NCBI RefSeq assembly: GCF_000355805.1
Contig: NZ_CM001837.1
Span: 1,451,127-1,515,126, forward strand
Direction of reading: 5' to 3'
Length of the DNA stretch: 64,000 bases
From: Dokdonia sp. PRO95
GTDB taxonomy: Bacteria > Bacteroidota > Bacteroidia > Flavobacteriales > Flavobacteriaceae
Position numbers and translations under genes: made by a program. Of this stretch, positions 25,208-33,541 are shown in pieces; the first letter of the stretch is position 1; each line of letters opens with the position of its first letter. The notes below the pieces were generated by a model. The model did not search any database. It worked only from the letters and a program-made list of their open reading frames with translations, and was not told where the DNA came from.

Positions 25208-26311
25208 CTATCCTAAAATTTTAGTCTGCCGCCTGTAGAAGGCATCTTGCTGTCGTTTTAAAATCTCTTTTGCCATCTTCTTCTTGTAGTTGTATAGCTC
25301 TTCATCTTGAGCGATATCTGTATACACCCGATCATTTACTATATGATCTGTCTCGGTAAGTATCTTGCGTTGTAAGGCTTTTTGTGCACTCCATTCTTTT
25401 ATGGTGAGCTCGTGGTCTGCAAGTTTTATATCATACTCACCCATAGGCGAGATGAGCTTAGAAAATATAGGTGCCGTCTCTATGGCAAGAAAGAGTAAGA
25501 AAATAAACAGCGAGGGTAGCCACGGGAGTTCTTTCATCGCATCTATGCGCGCCATTAATCCGTCAAAGTTATTTATAATGGGCTGACTCGTACTTACAGC
25601 AGTGTTGAACTCATCGCGCAGTTGTATTTTTTGCGCTTCGGCTTGAGCTATTTTTTCTGCGTTTGTGGCTTTGAGAGTAGTGAGTTCTGCAAGAGCGGCA
25701 TCGTGTTTATCTCGCTTTTCTTGATAGACTGGGCCTTTGCCTAGTAGCTCAGTGCCAGCAGTACCTTCTGCCTCATCTATGTAGATTTCATATAAGTTAT
25801 TTACTTCTGTCTCTTTGGTAACGACTTCTTGTTTTGCGGCAGCTATTTGGGCATCCAGTTTATTGATTTCTGGGGTGTATTGTGCGAGTATCTCGCCTTG
25901 ATTTTGCACGGTAAACTCATTTTTTTGACTGAGCATCACGCGGTCTATCTCTTTCTCAAATATTTTAAGCTCTAAGGGTTTTGAAATCACCACAGCAATA
26001 ATTACCGCAAGAATAAGGCGGGGAATTGCCATTCCAAATTCTTTCCACCAGTTGTTTCGCTTTTTGAGCGTAGAAACAATAAAACGGTCTAGATTAAAAA
26101 TAACTAGTCCCCACAATAAACCAAAAAGTATGGCTCTATACACATTATCAAAAACGGTAAAAAGCGCATAGGTTGCTGCGATGGTGGCTAATACGGCTGT
26201 AAAAAATACGGTAGCTCCTATGCCAGCATATTTATTCTTTTCTCCGCGAGAGCAGGTGTCTAAAACGTCACGATCTGCACCAGAGCAGAGAATAAAAAAG
26301 GATTGAATCAT
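25208..26311 (-). CDS. DUF4407 membrane protein
   Basis: 367 residues. Two N-terminal membrane hairpins (GIGATVFFTAVLATIAATYA; AILFGLLWGLVIFNLDRFIV) are followed by another near residues 90-110 (PRLILAVIIAVVISKPLELK), a long charged coiled coil (residues ~115-255, rich in EAQK repeats) and a fourth membrane segment (LPSLFIFLLFLAIETAPIFS). The GLxFNLDRF and SKPLELKIFE positions are typical of DUF4407 proteins, which are common in Bacteroidota and have no settled function. It could be a mechanosensory or scaffold protein of the inner membrane. It is followed, in gene order, by 50 bases without features. Confidence 0.85.
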   Translation of the reverse strand: MIQSFFILCSGADRDVLDTCSRGEKNKYAGIGATVFFTAVLATIAATYALFTVFDNVYRAILFGLLWGLVIFNLDRFIVSTLKKRNNWWKEFGMAIPRLILAVIIAVVISKPLELKIFEKEIDRVMLSQKNEFTVQNQGEILAQYTPEINKLDAQIAAAKQEVVTKETEVNNLYEIYIDEAEGTAGTELLGKGPVYQEKRDKHDAALAELTTLKATNAEKIAQAEAQKIQLRDEFNTAVSTSQPIINNFDGLMARIDAMKELPWLPSLFIFLLFLAIETAPIFSKLISPMGEYDIKLADHELTIKEWSAQKALQRKILTETDHIVNDRVYTDIAQDEELYNYKKKMAKEILKRQQDAFYRRQTKILG

Positions 26312-26443
26312 AATACGGTTCGTTTAGTTAGTTTTTTGAGTGGGTGGTTGTTATGCAACCGTCTGATTGATGAGGGTGTGGAGTACTACAACGACGGTTT
26401 TCTGCTTTTTCGTATGTATTACACAACAAGGTACAGGCGTAGG

Positions 26444-26468
26444 TGAGTCTCTTGCTTTAAGAGACTCA
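26444..26468. repeat. 10-bp perfect hairpin between DUF4407 and mscS genes
   Basis: TGAGTCTCTT, 5-base loop, AAGAGACTCA. No strong T-run on either side. It lies downstream of the mscS stop and upstream of the DUF4407 start, so it may be an mRNA 3' end or a leader structure. Confidence 0.45.
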
Positions 26469-26501
26469 TAAAATATGAGATTGTTGCAGTTGTGTGTGTT
26501 A

Positions 26502-26517
26502 CGCTTTCGCGAAAGCG
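26502..26517. repeat. Iterated palindrome copy, perfect, 8 bases after the mscS stop
   Basis: CGCTTTCGCGAAAGCG, exact; flanks TTA/TAA extend the dyad to 22 bp. Intergenic. Confidence 0.9.
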
Positions 26518-26525
26518 TAAAAAAC

Positions 26526-27797
26526 CTATTGAGAAACGTCTATAAAATTATCACGATTAGGGCTACTAGGGTACTCAAAGAGTTCAAGGTCAAAGTAAGG
26601 TACGGCGGCCAAAAAATGGTCAAAAAGATCTGCCATTATGTACTCGTAGTTTTCCCATTTTTTGTCTTTACTAAAGCAATACACCTCTAGTGGGATACCT
26701 TGCGCAGTAGGAGCCAGCTGGCGACACATAAGAAGCATTTCTTTGTGTATGGCGCTGTGGTTTTGAATATAGGTCTCCATATATTTTCTAAAAAGACCTA
26801 CGTTAGTCAGGTTGCTACCATTAATCTGGATAGACTTATCAGAATCATCTCGCTCGTTAATGCGAGCCAGTTTTTCCTCCATATTTGTGAGGTAATCTGT
26901 GATGAGTCCTATCTTCTTAAAGCGTTGTATATCCTCGTCTGTAAGAAACTTTATGCTGTCTTGTTTTATGTATAAGGAACGTTTTATACGACGACCAGGA
27001 CTGTCTGTCATACCACGCCAGTTCTTAAAAGAATCTGAGATAAGGGCGTAGGTAGGTATGGTGGTGATGGTCATATCAAAGTTTTGAACCTTTACCGTTG
27101 CGAGGTTAATCTCTACCACATCACCATCTGCTCCATACTTTTCAAAAGTGATCCAGTCGCCTATGCGCACCATATCATTAATAGCAACTTGAATGCTTGC
27201 TACAAACCCAAGAATAGTGTCTTTAAAAATGAGTAATATAATGGCTGAAGCGGCACCAAAAGTTCCCAAGGCTTGCCCTAGAGATACTGGTGTGAGAAGA
27301 CTAATGGCATAGAATATAGTAAACACCCACGCAAAAATCATAAAGACCTGTATGTAGCTATCTATAGGTTTATCACGTAAACCTGGTACTGTTTTAAAGT
27401 AATCTCTAAGGGTGTGTAAAAGTGCTCTTATAATACGTAGCGCAAGAATGACTCCTATAAGATTGAGTATGACACTAAAGACGTGCTCAATTTCAAGAAA
27501 ATCGTCTAGTACAAATGGAAGCGCTCCTATAAGTAAGTATAACGGGAGTATGTGTGCTAGTCTTCTAGGTACTCGGTTTTTGATGAGGAGATCATCAAAA
27601 TTTGTTTTTGAACTTTTTGAAATATATGCAGCGAGGTTGCGCAGTACTTTACGCACGAGCATATCTGCCAGAAAAACCAACACTAGCACAATAATACCTA
27701 GTATAAAGGCATTGAGATACTTAGAGAAGGTTTCTGATAGTCCCCAATCAATAAAATGATCAAAGAAAAAACAGCTTATTTCCTTTTTATAATCCAT
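26526..27797 (-). CDS. MscS family mechanosensitive ion channel
   Basis: 423 residues. Four to five membrane segments precede the pore-lining helix and MscS beta domain: LGTFGAASAIILLIFKDTIL (glycine/alanine-packed TM3), ASIQVAINDMVRIGDWITFE and VVEINLATVKVQNFDMTITTIPTY (given here in pieces of the core motif GDxVEIN-like). The C-terminal third is longer than in E. coli MscS and contains a charged domain (residues ~270-423), as in the YbdG-like subgroup. It opens under membrane tension to relieve osmotic stress. Monocistronic by appearance. Confidence 0.9.
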   Translation of the reverse strand: MDYKKEISCFFFDHFIDWGLSETFSKYLNAFILGIIVLVLVFLADMLVRKVLRNLAAYISKSSKTNFDDLLIKNRVPRRLAHILPLYLLIGALPFVLDDFLEIEHVFSVILNLIGVILALRIIRALLHTLRDYFKTVPGLRDKPIDSYIQVFMIFAWVFTIFYAISLLTPVSLGQALGTFGAASAIILLIFKDTILGFVASIQVAINDMVRIGDWITFEKYGADGDVVEINLATVKVQNFDMTITTIPTYALISDSFKNWRGMTDSPGRRIKRSLYIKQDSIKFLTDEDIQRFKKIGLITDYLTNMEEKLARINERDDSDKSIQINGSNLTNVGLFRKYMETYIQNHSAIHKEMLLMCRQLAPTAQGIPLEVYCFSKDKKWENYEYIMADLFDHFLAAVPYFDLELFEYPSSPNRDNFIDVSQ

Positions 27798-27882
27798 TGC
27801 CGCAAAGCTACATATATCTGTATTAATGGCTTTGCTATTGGCTTTGTTTTAAGAAATAAGCTGTGTGAAGTGTAGCTTGTAA

Positions 27883-30501
27883 TTATTCTTTGATTTTTAC
27901 AAATTTGAAAGATGGTTTCTCTTTGTTAGAACCTTTTGAAATGAGCTGCATAGTATACAAAGGGTTTTCAAATAATTCAATCATCTCGTCGTCTGAGAGT
28001 AACTTGTCATTATAGTAATAAAGTACTTTTTGTTGAAGTAGATCCTTATGGATAATCATTTTATTATGTAAGGTAGAAGTCTGCGTGCTAATATTAGGTT
28101 CCTTAGATTTAAGTATCGCTTCTTCTTTTGAGATTTCTTTTCCTTCAAATTCAAAAGTACCGCCTTTTAGGGCGTGCTGTTCAACGTCTTTTGATAAAGA
28201 ACCATCTTCATCATAACTTGCTTTAACTTCAAAATGTTTGCTTTTTGGGTTTATTGGATTAGGCTGATTTTTATCCTTCTGTTCATCATTCATATCATCA
28301 TAAATAATTTGAATTGTTTTTAAATCAGCAGCAGGAATTTGTTCAATAGTTTTGTTTTTATATTTTGATGTGAGGCGATTGTAAATTTCTAATTGGCGTC
28401 CATCAACTCCTGCATTTTCAGGAAGCTTATCTATAATAACTCCATTCTTGTTATTATTCATCACAGCTAGTGCCTTTTGACCAGTTTCAGTTACAGTGAT
28501 TGTTAGAGTATCACCTTTTTTAATTGCTGGTTTTTGTGGCACATTATTATCCTTGCTTCCTATGAAAGTTTTGGGCGGGTTGCTGTAAGGATACGGTGTT
28601 TTAATTTCTGTTACACCACCTTTTGCAAGACGCACAGCTTCTTCATAGGTTACTTCCTTTCCATTATGGATAAAGAGGCTACCCAGTTTGTGCATTTTAA
28701 GTAAATGTTCTTCTGGAGATGGCGGTGGTGGCGGTGGAGGAAGCTCTCCGCTAGGTGCTGGTGGAGCAGGAGGCGCTGGCGGAATAAGGCGTAAACTGTT
28801 ATTTGCCTTATACAATTGCGTTTGTCTAAAAACAGCTTCGGCTTTATTTATAAACTCTTTTGAGTTGCCCTTAAAAATCATAGACCTCACAGGCGCTGCA
28901 AACTCCTCTTTTGTCCACTGTGCGGTGATGTTATCTACGCTTTCGCGAAAGCTGTCAAGCGGACTGTATTGTCCATTTATATAGATACTATCATTTCGCA
29001 CCTCTATAACTAGTGCGTTTTTACCATTACGTGTTGCTCCTTCTATAAACTGTGTGGCGTAGGTTGAGGTTTGAGGTGCCTTGGTAGTTAGGTGTTTTTG
29101 ACTTTGCCAGTACGGACTAGTCCATACATCTACTCTGTATCTACCATTTGTGCGATCGCCAATAGCGTAGTAAGGGAGATCATCTGGATGATAATCTAAA
29201 ATTGTTTTATTTGAAATTTCCTCGTTGTCTAAAAATATGGCAAACAACGAAGTGTTTTGCCACTTAACAAGGTCTTCATAGTTTGGTTTTTTTGATTTTA
29301 CAAAATTTGCTTTTACAAGTGCATTTGCCTCAGGATCAAAAATTGCATTTTGGTCATCAACTAAATTTGAGGTGCAAAAAGTAACTCTACTAAAGTTCCA
29401 TAGCTCTGCTACGAGTAGTTGCTTTTCTCTCCCTAACTTGCTAGATATTCCTGGTCTACCTTGAATAGTTAAGTAGTCGTAAACCGTTTCCTTAATAAGG
29501 TTCTCGATGCCTTTTAAAGAGATAGGTTTTAGTTTGTAATAGAAATTACCTTCGGTGTCTAGTTCTAGCTCTAGAGTGTTTGTTGCACTATTCTCGTATG
29601 ACATAATACCAGATACAGCATTTGGTCCCGATTGAGCAACAATAGCTTGATTAAAAAAGAGAACACACAAACCTATGATAGGAATGAGTAGTAATGCGCG
29701 CAGCACTACTTTTTTACGACTAAATGATTGTGATAACATAACGATTCGTTTTTTGGTTAATGAATAATTAAAAGGACTCTCGAGCGCAGTGTGATGAGTA
29801 CTACTTGCATAACTTAAGAGTATGTTTTGATATATAGCAATATTACTTTTATCTGCTATAGCACCTTGATCTGCTAGAAATTCGTGGTTTAATTTTATAG
29901 AACTTTTAAAGAGCCACACCAGCGGATTAAACCAGAAAATGACCTGTATAAACTCTATCGCAATAATATCTAGGGAGTGCTTTTGGCGTACGTGAGTTGC
30001 CTCGTGAGCAAGTACTTCTGGAGCTATTTCCTGTTGTGTGTATGATTGTCTGTTTACAAAAATCCACTTAAGAAAAGAGTGTGGAACCATCACTTGCTCT
30101 AATAGGGCAAGCGTAAAGTGTGATGATGGGTGAAGCTCTGCCTGATGTATCTTTCGCTTTAAGCGCACAAGATTTACAATAAAACGTGTTCCAAAAATGA
30201 AAACTCCTAGAAGGTATATTCCCCAGTTAGCGGTGTTTGTGTAATCTACTTCGGTAACCTGAGGCACTTGGTTTGGCGCAGAAACTGTCTCTACATATTC
30301 TTGAAATATGGGAGTAATCTGTGGTGCTTCTGCTGCTTGGTATGTAAAGGTGATAAGCGGTATGGTAAATGAAAACACAAGACTTGCCAAGAGGTAAAAC
30401 CTTTTAAAGTGGTGCATCGCTTTTCCTTCTAGCGCTAGCTTATAAAAGCCAAATAGGATGCCTAAACATAAAGCGCTTTTTAAGAGATAGATGAGTATCA
30501 T
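27883..30501 (-). CDS. M56 family (BlaR1-like) membrane protease, large form
   Basis: 872 residues, nearly twice the other M56 protein in the window. The N-terminal ~300 residues are the membrane protease with HEATH (H166, E167, H170), FWFNPLVWLFKSSIKLNHEF and a fifth membrane segment (LRALLLIPIIGLCVLFFNQA). The long periplasmic part has an M56-associated region, a proline-rich linker (residues ~570-605, PPAPPAPPAP then PPPPPPPSPEE) and repeated short motifs (KEVTYEEAVRLAKGG, KEISKEEAILKSKEP) that suggest duplicated small domains. Its start codon overlaps the blaI stop (ATGA). The ligand sensed is unknown. A palindrome variant at 28938 encodes SFRES. Confidence 0.87.
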   Translation of the reverse strand: MILIYLLKSALCLGILFGFYKLALEGKAMHHFKRFYLLASLVFSFTIPLITFTYQAAEAPQITPIFQEYVETVSAPNQVPQVTEVDYTNTANWGIYLLGVFIFGTRFIVNLVRLKRKIHQAELHPSSHFTLALLEQVMVPHSFLKWIFVNRQSYTQQEIAPEVLAHEATHVRQKHSLDIIAIEFIQVIFWFNPLVWLFKSSIKLNHEFLADQGAIADKSNIAIYQNILLSYASSTHHTALESPFNYSLTKKRIVMLSQSFSRKKVVLRALLLIPIIGLCVLFFNQAIVAQSGPNAVSGIMSYENSATNTLELELDTEGNFYYKLKPISLKGIENLIKETVYDYLTIQGRPGISSKLGREKQLLVAELWNFSRVTFCTSNLVDDQNAIFDPEANALVKANFVKSKKPNYEDLVKWQNTSLFAIFLDNEEISNKTILDYHPDDLPYYAIGDRTNGRYRVDVWTSPYWQSQKHLTTKAPQTSTYATQFIEGATRNGKNALVIEVRNDSIYINGQYSPLDSFRESVDNITAQWTKEEFAAPVRSMIFKGNSKEFINKAEAVFRQTQLYKANNSLRLIPPAPPAPPAPSGELPPPPPPPSPEEHLLKMHKLGSLFIHNGKEVTYEEAVRLAKGGVTEIKTPYPYSNPPKTFIGSKDNNVPQKPAIKKGDTLTITVTETGQKALAVMNNNKNGVIIDKLPENAGVDGRQLEIYNRLTSKYKNKTIEQIPAADLKTIQIIYDDMNDEQKDKNQPNPINPKSKHFEVKASYDEDGSLSKDVEQHALKGGTFEFEGKEISKEEAILKSKEPNISTQTSTLHNKMIIHKDLLQQKVLYYYNDKLLSDDEMIELFENPLYTMQLISKGSNKEKPSFKFVKIKE
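28938..28953. repeat. Iterated palindrome copy, one mismatch, inside large M56 gene
   Basis: CGCTTTCGCGAAAGCT; last base differs. Translated as FRES on the minus strand. Confidence 0.8.
30151..30165. repeat. Related palindrome variant CTTTCGCTTTAAGCG, inside large M56 gene
   Basis: Identical to the 15-mer at 17318-17332 in the A2M gene. Confidence 0.5.
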
Positions 30502-30869
30502 TTCTTTTTGGCTTTAAGTTGGTTATCTATGATTTGTTTTAACTCCTCTAGTTCTTGCTGTGAGAGATCTGTCTCACGGGTAAAGAATGAAGCAAACTGC
30601 CCAGCGCTATCATTAAAGAAATTTTTAATTAGCCCATTTACGTGTTTTGAGAAGTAGTCTGTCTTTTTTACTAGAGGGAAGTATTCCCTAGAACGGCCGT
30701 ACTGTTTATAATCTACAAACTTCTTGTCTTGCATACGCTTAAGTAGTGTTGCGATTGTCGTGGTCGCTGGCTTTGGGTCTGGATATGCTTCTATGAGATC
30801 TTTCATAAAAGCCTTTTCCTGTTTCCAGAGCATTTGCATAAGCTGTTCTTCAGAAGTGGATAGTGCCAT
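30498..30869 (-). CDS. BlaI/MecI/CopY family transcriptional repressor, second copy
   Basis: 123 residues: LSTSEEQLMQMLWKQEKAFM, KPATTTIATLLKRMQDKKFV (winged-helix recognition region), YGRSREYFPLV wing, then a dimerisation region ending in a lysine-rich tail. It is a paralogue of the repressor at 4868. The stop overlaps the M56 start by four bases, so sensor and repressor are translated together. Dyads of the classic TCTACA-N2-TGTAGA form cover its own promoter (30895-30935), so autoregulation is very likely. The different operator sequences of the two systems in this window suggest they are not cross-talking. Confidence 0.93.
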   Translation of the reverse strand: MALSTSEEQLMQMLWKQEKAFMKDLIEAYPDPKPATTTIATLLKRMQDKKFVDYKQYGRSREYFPLVKKTDYFSKHVNGLIKNFFNDSAGQFASFFTRETDLSQQELEELKQIIDNQLKAKKK

Positions 30870-30873
30870 AATG

Positions 30874-30889
30874 TTCTACAGTGTTAGAA
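30874..30889. promoter_or_regulatory. Imperfect third BlaI-type operator
   Basis: TTCTACAGTGTTAGAA, a degenerate version of the two better dyads further upstream, placed 5 bases before the repressor start codon. Confidence 0.45.
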
Positions 30890-30894
30890 TGTAC

Positions 30895-30908
30895 TCTACA
30901 AATGTAGA
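30895..30908. promoter_or_regulatory. BlaI-type operator overlapping the -7 box
   Basis: TCTACAAATGTAGA, a perfect 14-bp dyad matching the known BlaI/MecI TACA-N2-TGTA core. On the minus strand it contains TACATTTG, a consensus -7 element. Confidence 0.8.
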
Positions 30909-30928
30909 ATAATATTTTAATTCTACAA
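30899..30928 (-). promoter_or_regulatory. Predicted promoter of the second blaI-M56 operon
   Basis: On the minus strand TTG (30928-30926), a 19-base spacer and TACATTTG (30906-30899) fit the Bacteroidota consensus. Each core element lies inside one of two operators. Confidence 0.75.
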
Positions 30929-30935
30929 GTGTAGA
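30922..30935. promoter_or_regulatory. BlaI-type operator overlapping the -33 box
   Basis: TCTACAAGTGTAGA, nearly perfect dyad, 13 bases from the first operator (27 bases centre to centre). Confidence 0.8.
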
Positions 30936-30978
30936 GTTAAAATATTTTAAGATAAGTGTCTGTAAGTGTGTCTTGTTA

Positions 30979-30994
30979 CGCTTTCGCGAAAGCG
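30979..30994. repeat. Iterated palindrome copy, perfect, intergenic
   Basis: CGCTTTCGCGAAAGCG, exact; flanks TTA/TAA extend the dyad to 22 bp. It sits upstream of the blaI promoter. Confidence 0.9.
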
Positions 30995-31072
30995 TAATTA
31001 CCCTACTTCGTATCAATAGGAGATAGGCTTCTGTATATTGTCTGGCTTCGTTTTTTGAAAAATATTGGATTC

Positions 31073-31112
31073 AAAAAAGGGTAGTGCTTAAAGTTATTAA
31101 ACACTACCCTTT
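31073..31112 (-). terminator. Terminator of the 31133-31813 gene
   Basis: Stem AAAGGGTAGTG / CACTACCCTTT with a TTTTTT run on the minus strand after the hairpin. The plus-strand side is also T-rich, so it may work in both directions. Confidence 0.8.
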
Positions 31113-31132
31113 ATTTTTCTTCGTTATTAGAA

Positions 31133-31813
31133 TTACAGACTATTTGAGAAATCTATAATTGCTTTGATTTCACTCGCGTTGCGAACCTTATTTTTATTTT
31201 CTTTTAAAAATACTTTAAGCTTTTGACTATGTGATTTAGGAAACAAATCAAAAATTGATTTTTTATTGACTTTAATTAATTTTATGGAGTTTTCATCTTT
31301 TAGCATATAATACTCCTTTATACTTATTTTTCCTTTTCTATTTTTTTCTAAAGTAGTTTTTGCCTTTTGTGGAAGCCTTAAGTCGGCTTCGTATCTCGCA
31401 TATAAAGTACCCTCTAAAATCGATCCTAAAGATTCTATATATCCTAGTTTTCTAGAGCTGTCTTCGGCTAGATAGGAAGCGTAGGTAAACTCAGAATTAT
31501 TAATCTTTACCGAAGTAGCAGAGGCCTTATTTAAAAATGTTGTAGCAGATTGTGATAATGATTCTTTTATTTCGAATACATCGTTTAGGACATCATATCT
31601 TACGTAAGCCTGGAATGTTTTTTTGCTGAGGTTGTCACTAATTACTCCTAGTTGAAAATCATTGTCGAGATATTTTGACCCATTAAAATCTTCAAGCTTA
31701 ATATTGAGCTCTTTTTTTTTGTAAAATTCTGTATTGGTAGGTAGTGTCTGAGCGAGGGTTACTTGCTGCACTGCGAAGACCATAAAAAGTATAGAGAGTG
31801 TCACTTTATACAT
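31133..31813 (-). CDS. Secreted protein of unknown function
   Basis: 226 residues with a signal peptide (MYKVTLSILFMVFAVQQVTLAQ). The mature protein is rich in Lys, Ser and Asn and looks like mixed alpha/beta; the middle (YVRYDVLNDVFEIKES, FTYASYLAEDSSRKLGYIES, GTLYARYEADLRLPQKAKTT) suggests a beta sheet, and the C-terminus (SQKLKVFLKENKNKVRN) a helix. I do not recognise a domain. It has its own terminator and stands between the blaI operon and the M20 peptidase gene, with no sign of an operon. Confidence 0.7.
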   Translation of the reverse strand: MYKVTLSILFMVFAVQQVTLAQTLPTNTEFYKKKELNIKLEDFNGSKYLDNDFQLGVISDNLSKKTFQAYVRYDVLNDVFEIKESLSQSATTFLNKASATSVKINNSEFTYASYLAEDSSRKLGYIESLGSILEGTLYARYEADLRLPQKAKTTLEKNRKGKISIKEYYMLKDENSIKLIKVNKKSIFDLFPKSHSQKLKVFLKENKNKVRNASEIKAIIDFSNSL

Positions 31814-31854
31814 AGAAAATGTTTTGGAATTAAAATCAAATATTGTGCCAGTAA

Positions 31855-31893
31855 ATATAAAACGCCCTGGTATTTAGAATTTTACAGGGCGTT
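31855..31893 (-). terminator. Terminator of the M20 peptidase gene
   Basis: AACGCCCTG pairs with CAGGGCGTT around a 15-base loop, followed on the minus strand by TTATATTT. Confidence 0.75.
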
Positions 31894-31916
31894 GTGTGCA
31901 ATGCGTAATTACGAGT

Positions 31917-33305
31917 CTACCTATGCATCTCTGTAAAATACTGGTAGAAATAAGGGATGGTTTCTATTCCTTTTAAGTAATTCCATACGCCAAAATGTTC
32001 GTTTGGTGAGTGTATTGCATCACTGTCGAGACCAAAGCCCATAAGGATTGTTTTACTTTTAAGCTCTTTCTCAAAAAGCGCCACAATAGGAATACTACCT
32101 CCACTACGTTGCGGGATAGGTGTTTTTCCAAAAGTTTGCTCATACGCCTTTTCGGCAGCTTGATAAGCCACATTATCTATAGGAGTAACATAACCTTGAC
32201 CTCCGTGATGTGGTGTTACCTTAACTTTTACGCCTGCTGGAGCAATACCCTCAAAATGCGTTTTAAATAGTTCTGTGATTTCTTCCCACTCTTGGTGTGG
32301 GACTAGTCGCATTGAGATTTTTGCATATGCCTTGCTTGCAATCACTGTTTTGGCTCCCTCTCCAGTATATCCTCCCCAGATACCGTTTACGTCTAGGGTA
32401 GGGCGTATAGAGTTGCGCTCGTTTGTAGTGTAACCTTTTTCTCCGTAAACAGCGTCTATGTCTAGCGCTTTTTTATACTCATCTAGTGAGAAGGGTGCTT
32501 CACCCATTTTATCGCGCTCTGCCTGTGTGAGTTCTTCTACCTTGTCATAAAACCCTTTTACAGTGATGTGATTATTATCATCGTGTAGTGAAGCGATCAT
32601 TTTTGATAAGACATTAATAGGGTTTGCAACGGCACCACCATAAAGACCAGAGTGAAGGTCGCGGTTAGGTCCTGTAACTTCAACTTCTACATAGCTCAAG
32701 CCACGTAGACCTGTTGTAATAGAAGGAATATCATTTGCAATCATCCCCGTGTCTGAAATAAGGATGACGTCATTTTCTAACTTTTCTTGGTTACGCTCTA
32801 CATACCAAGCAAGGTTTGCGCTTCCTACTTCTTCTTCACCCTCTATCATAAACTTTACGTTGCAAGGTAGCTTGTCATTTGCAACCATATACTCAAGCGC
32901 TTTTACGTGCATATACATTTGCCCCTTGTCGTCACAAGCACCACGAGCAAAGATGGCACCCTCTGGATGCTTGTCTGTTTTTTTTATTACAGGTTCAAAC
33001 GGTGGTGAGTCCCATAGATCAATAGGATCTGGTGGTTGTACGTCATAGTGACCATACACAAGTACTGTAGGTAAGTTTTTATCTATAATCTTATCTGCAT
33101 ACACAATTGGGTAGCCTGGTGTATCACAAATTTCTACGGTATCGCAACCAGCATCTCGCAGACTTTGTGCTACAGTTTCTGCTGTTTTTACAGTAGATGT
33201 TGCATAAGCTGGGTCTGCGCTTACACTTGGTAATTTTAATAATTCAATTAGTTCGTTTAAGAATCGATCTTTATGTTGGGCTATATATTCCTTAGAATTT
33301 TTCAT
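31917..33305 (-). CDS. M20 family metallo-dipeptidase
   Basis: 462 residues from the ATG at 33305; a TTG one codon earlier is the ORF edge. The co-catalytic metal-site motifs are VYGHYDVQPPDP, RGACDDKGQ and EGEEEVGSANL, with the dimerisation lid domain between residues ~190 and 330 (DLHSGLYGGAVANPINVLSK) and the terminal histidine in SDAIHSPNEHFGV. It is closest in layout to the M20 dipeptidases that cleave dipeptides in the cytoplasm (CNDP/PepV-like, exact substrate uncertain). No signal peptide. A terminator follows the stop. Confidence 0.93.
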   Translation of the reverse strand: MKNSKEYIAQHKDRFLNELIELLKLPSVSADPAYATSTVKTAETVAQSLRDAGCDTVEICDTPGYPIVYADKIIDKNLPTVLVYGHYDVQPPDPIDLWDSPPFEPVIKKTDKHPEGAIFARGACDDKGQMYMHVKALEYMVANDKLPCNVKFMIEGEEEVGSANLAWYVERNQEKLENDVILISDTGMIANDIPSITTGLRGLSYVEVEVTGPNRDLHSGLYGGAVANPINVLSKMIASLHDDNNHITVKGFYDKVEELTQAERDKMGEAPFSLDEYKKALDIDAVYGEKGYTTNERNSIRPTLDVNGIWGGYTGEGAKTVIASKAYAKISMRLVPHQEWEEITELFKTHFEGIAPAGVKVKVTPHHGGQGYVTPIDNVAYQAAEKAYEQTFGKTPIPQRSGGSIPIVALFEKELKSKTILMGFGLDSDAIHSPNEHFGVWNYLKGIETIPYFYQYFTEMHR

Positions 33306-33541
33306 CAAATAGTAATTTATTCAAAAGTACAAATTAGGGTAGTTCTTTGATAGCGTGGAATATTTTAGATCATAACATTTTTAGATATATCATCTATTTT
33401 GTTTAAAATATTACTAGTAACAAATCAATAAAAAAATGCATTTATAATTGAAATATTAAAATATTATGTATTTCATCGATTAAATAGTTAATTTGAACGG
33501 TATTTGTATTGTTAAATTTTAATTTTGAAAAAAAATTTATC

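Noticed and set aside
28688-28984. Plus-strand glycine-rich ORF (98 aa)
   Set aside because: It is the antisense shadow of the proline-rich linker in the large M56 protein.
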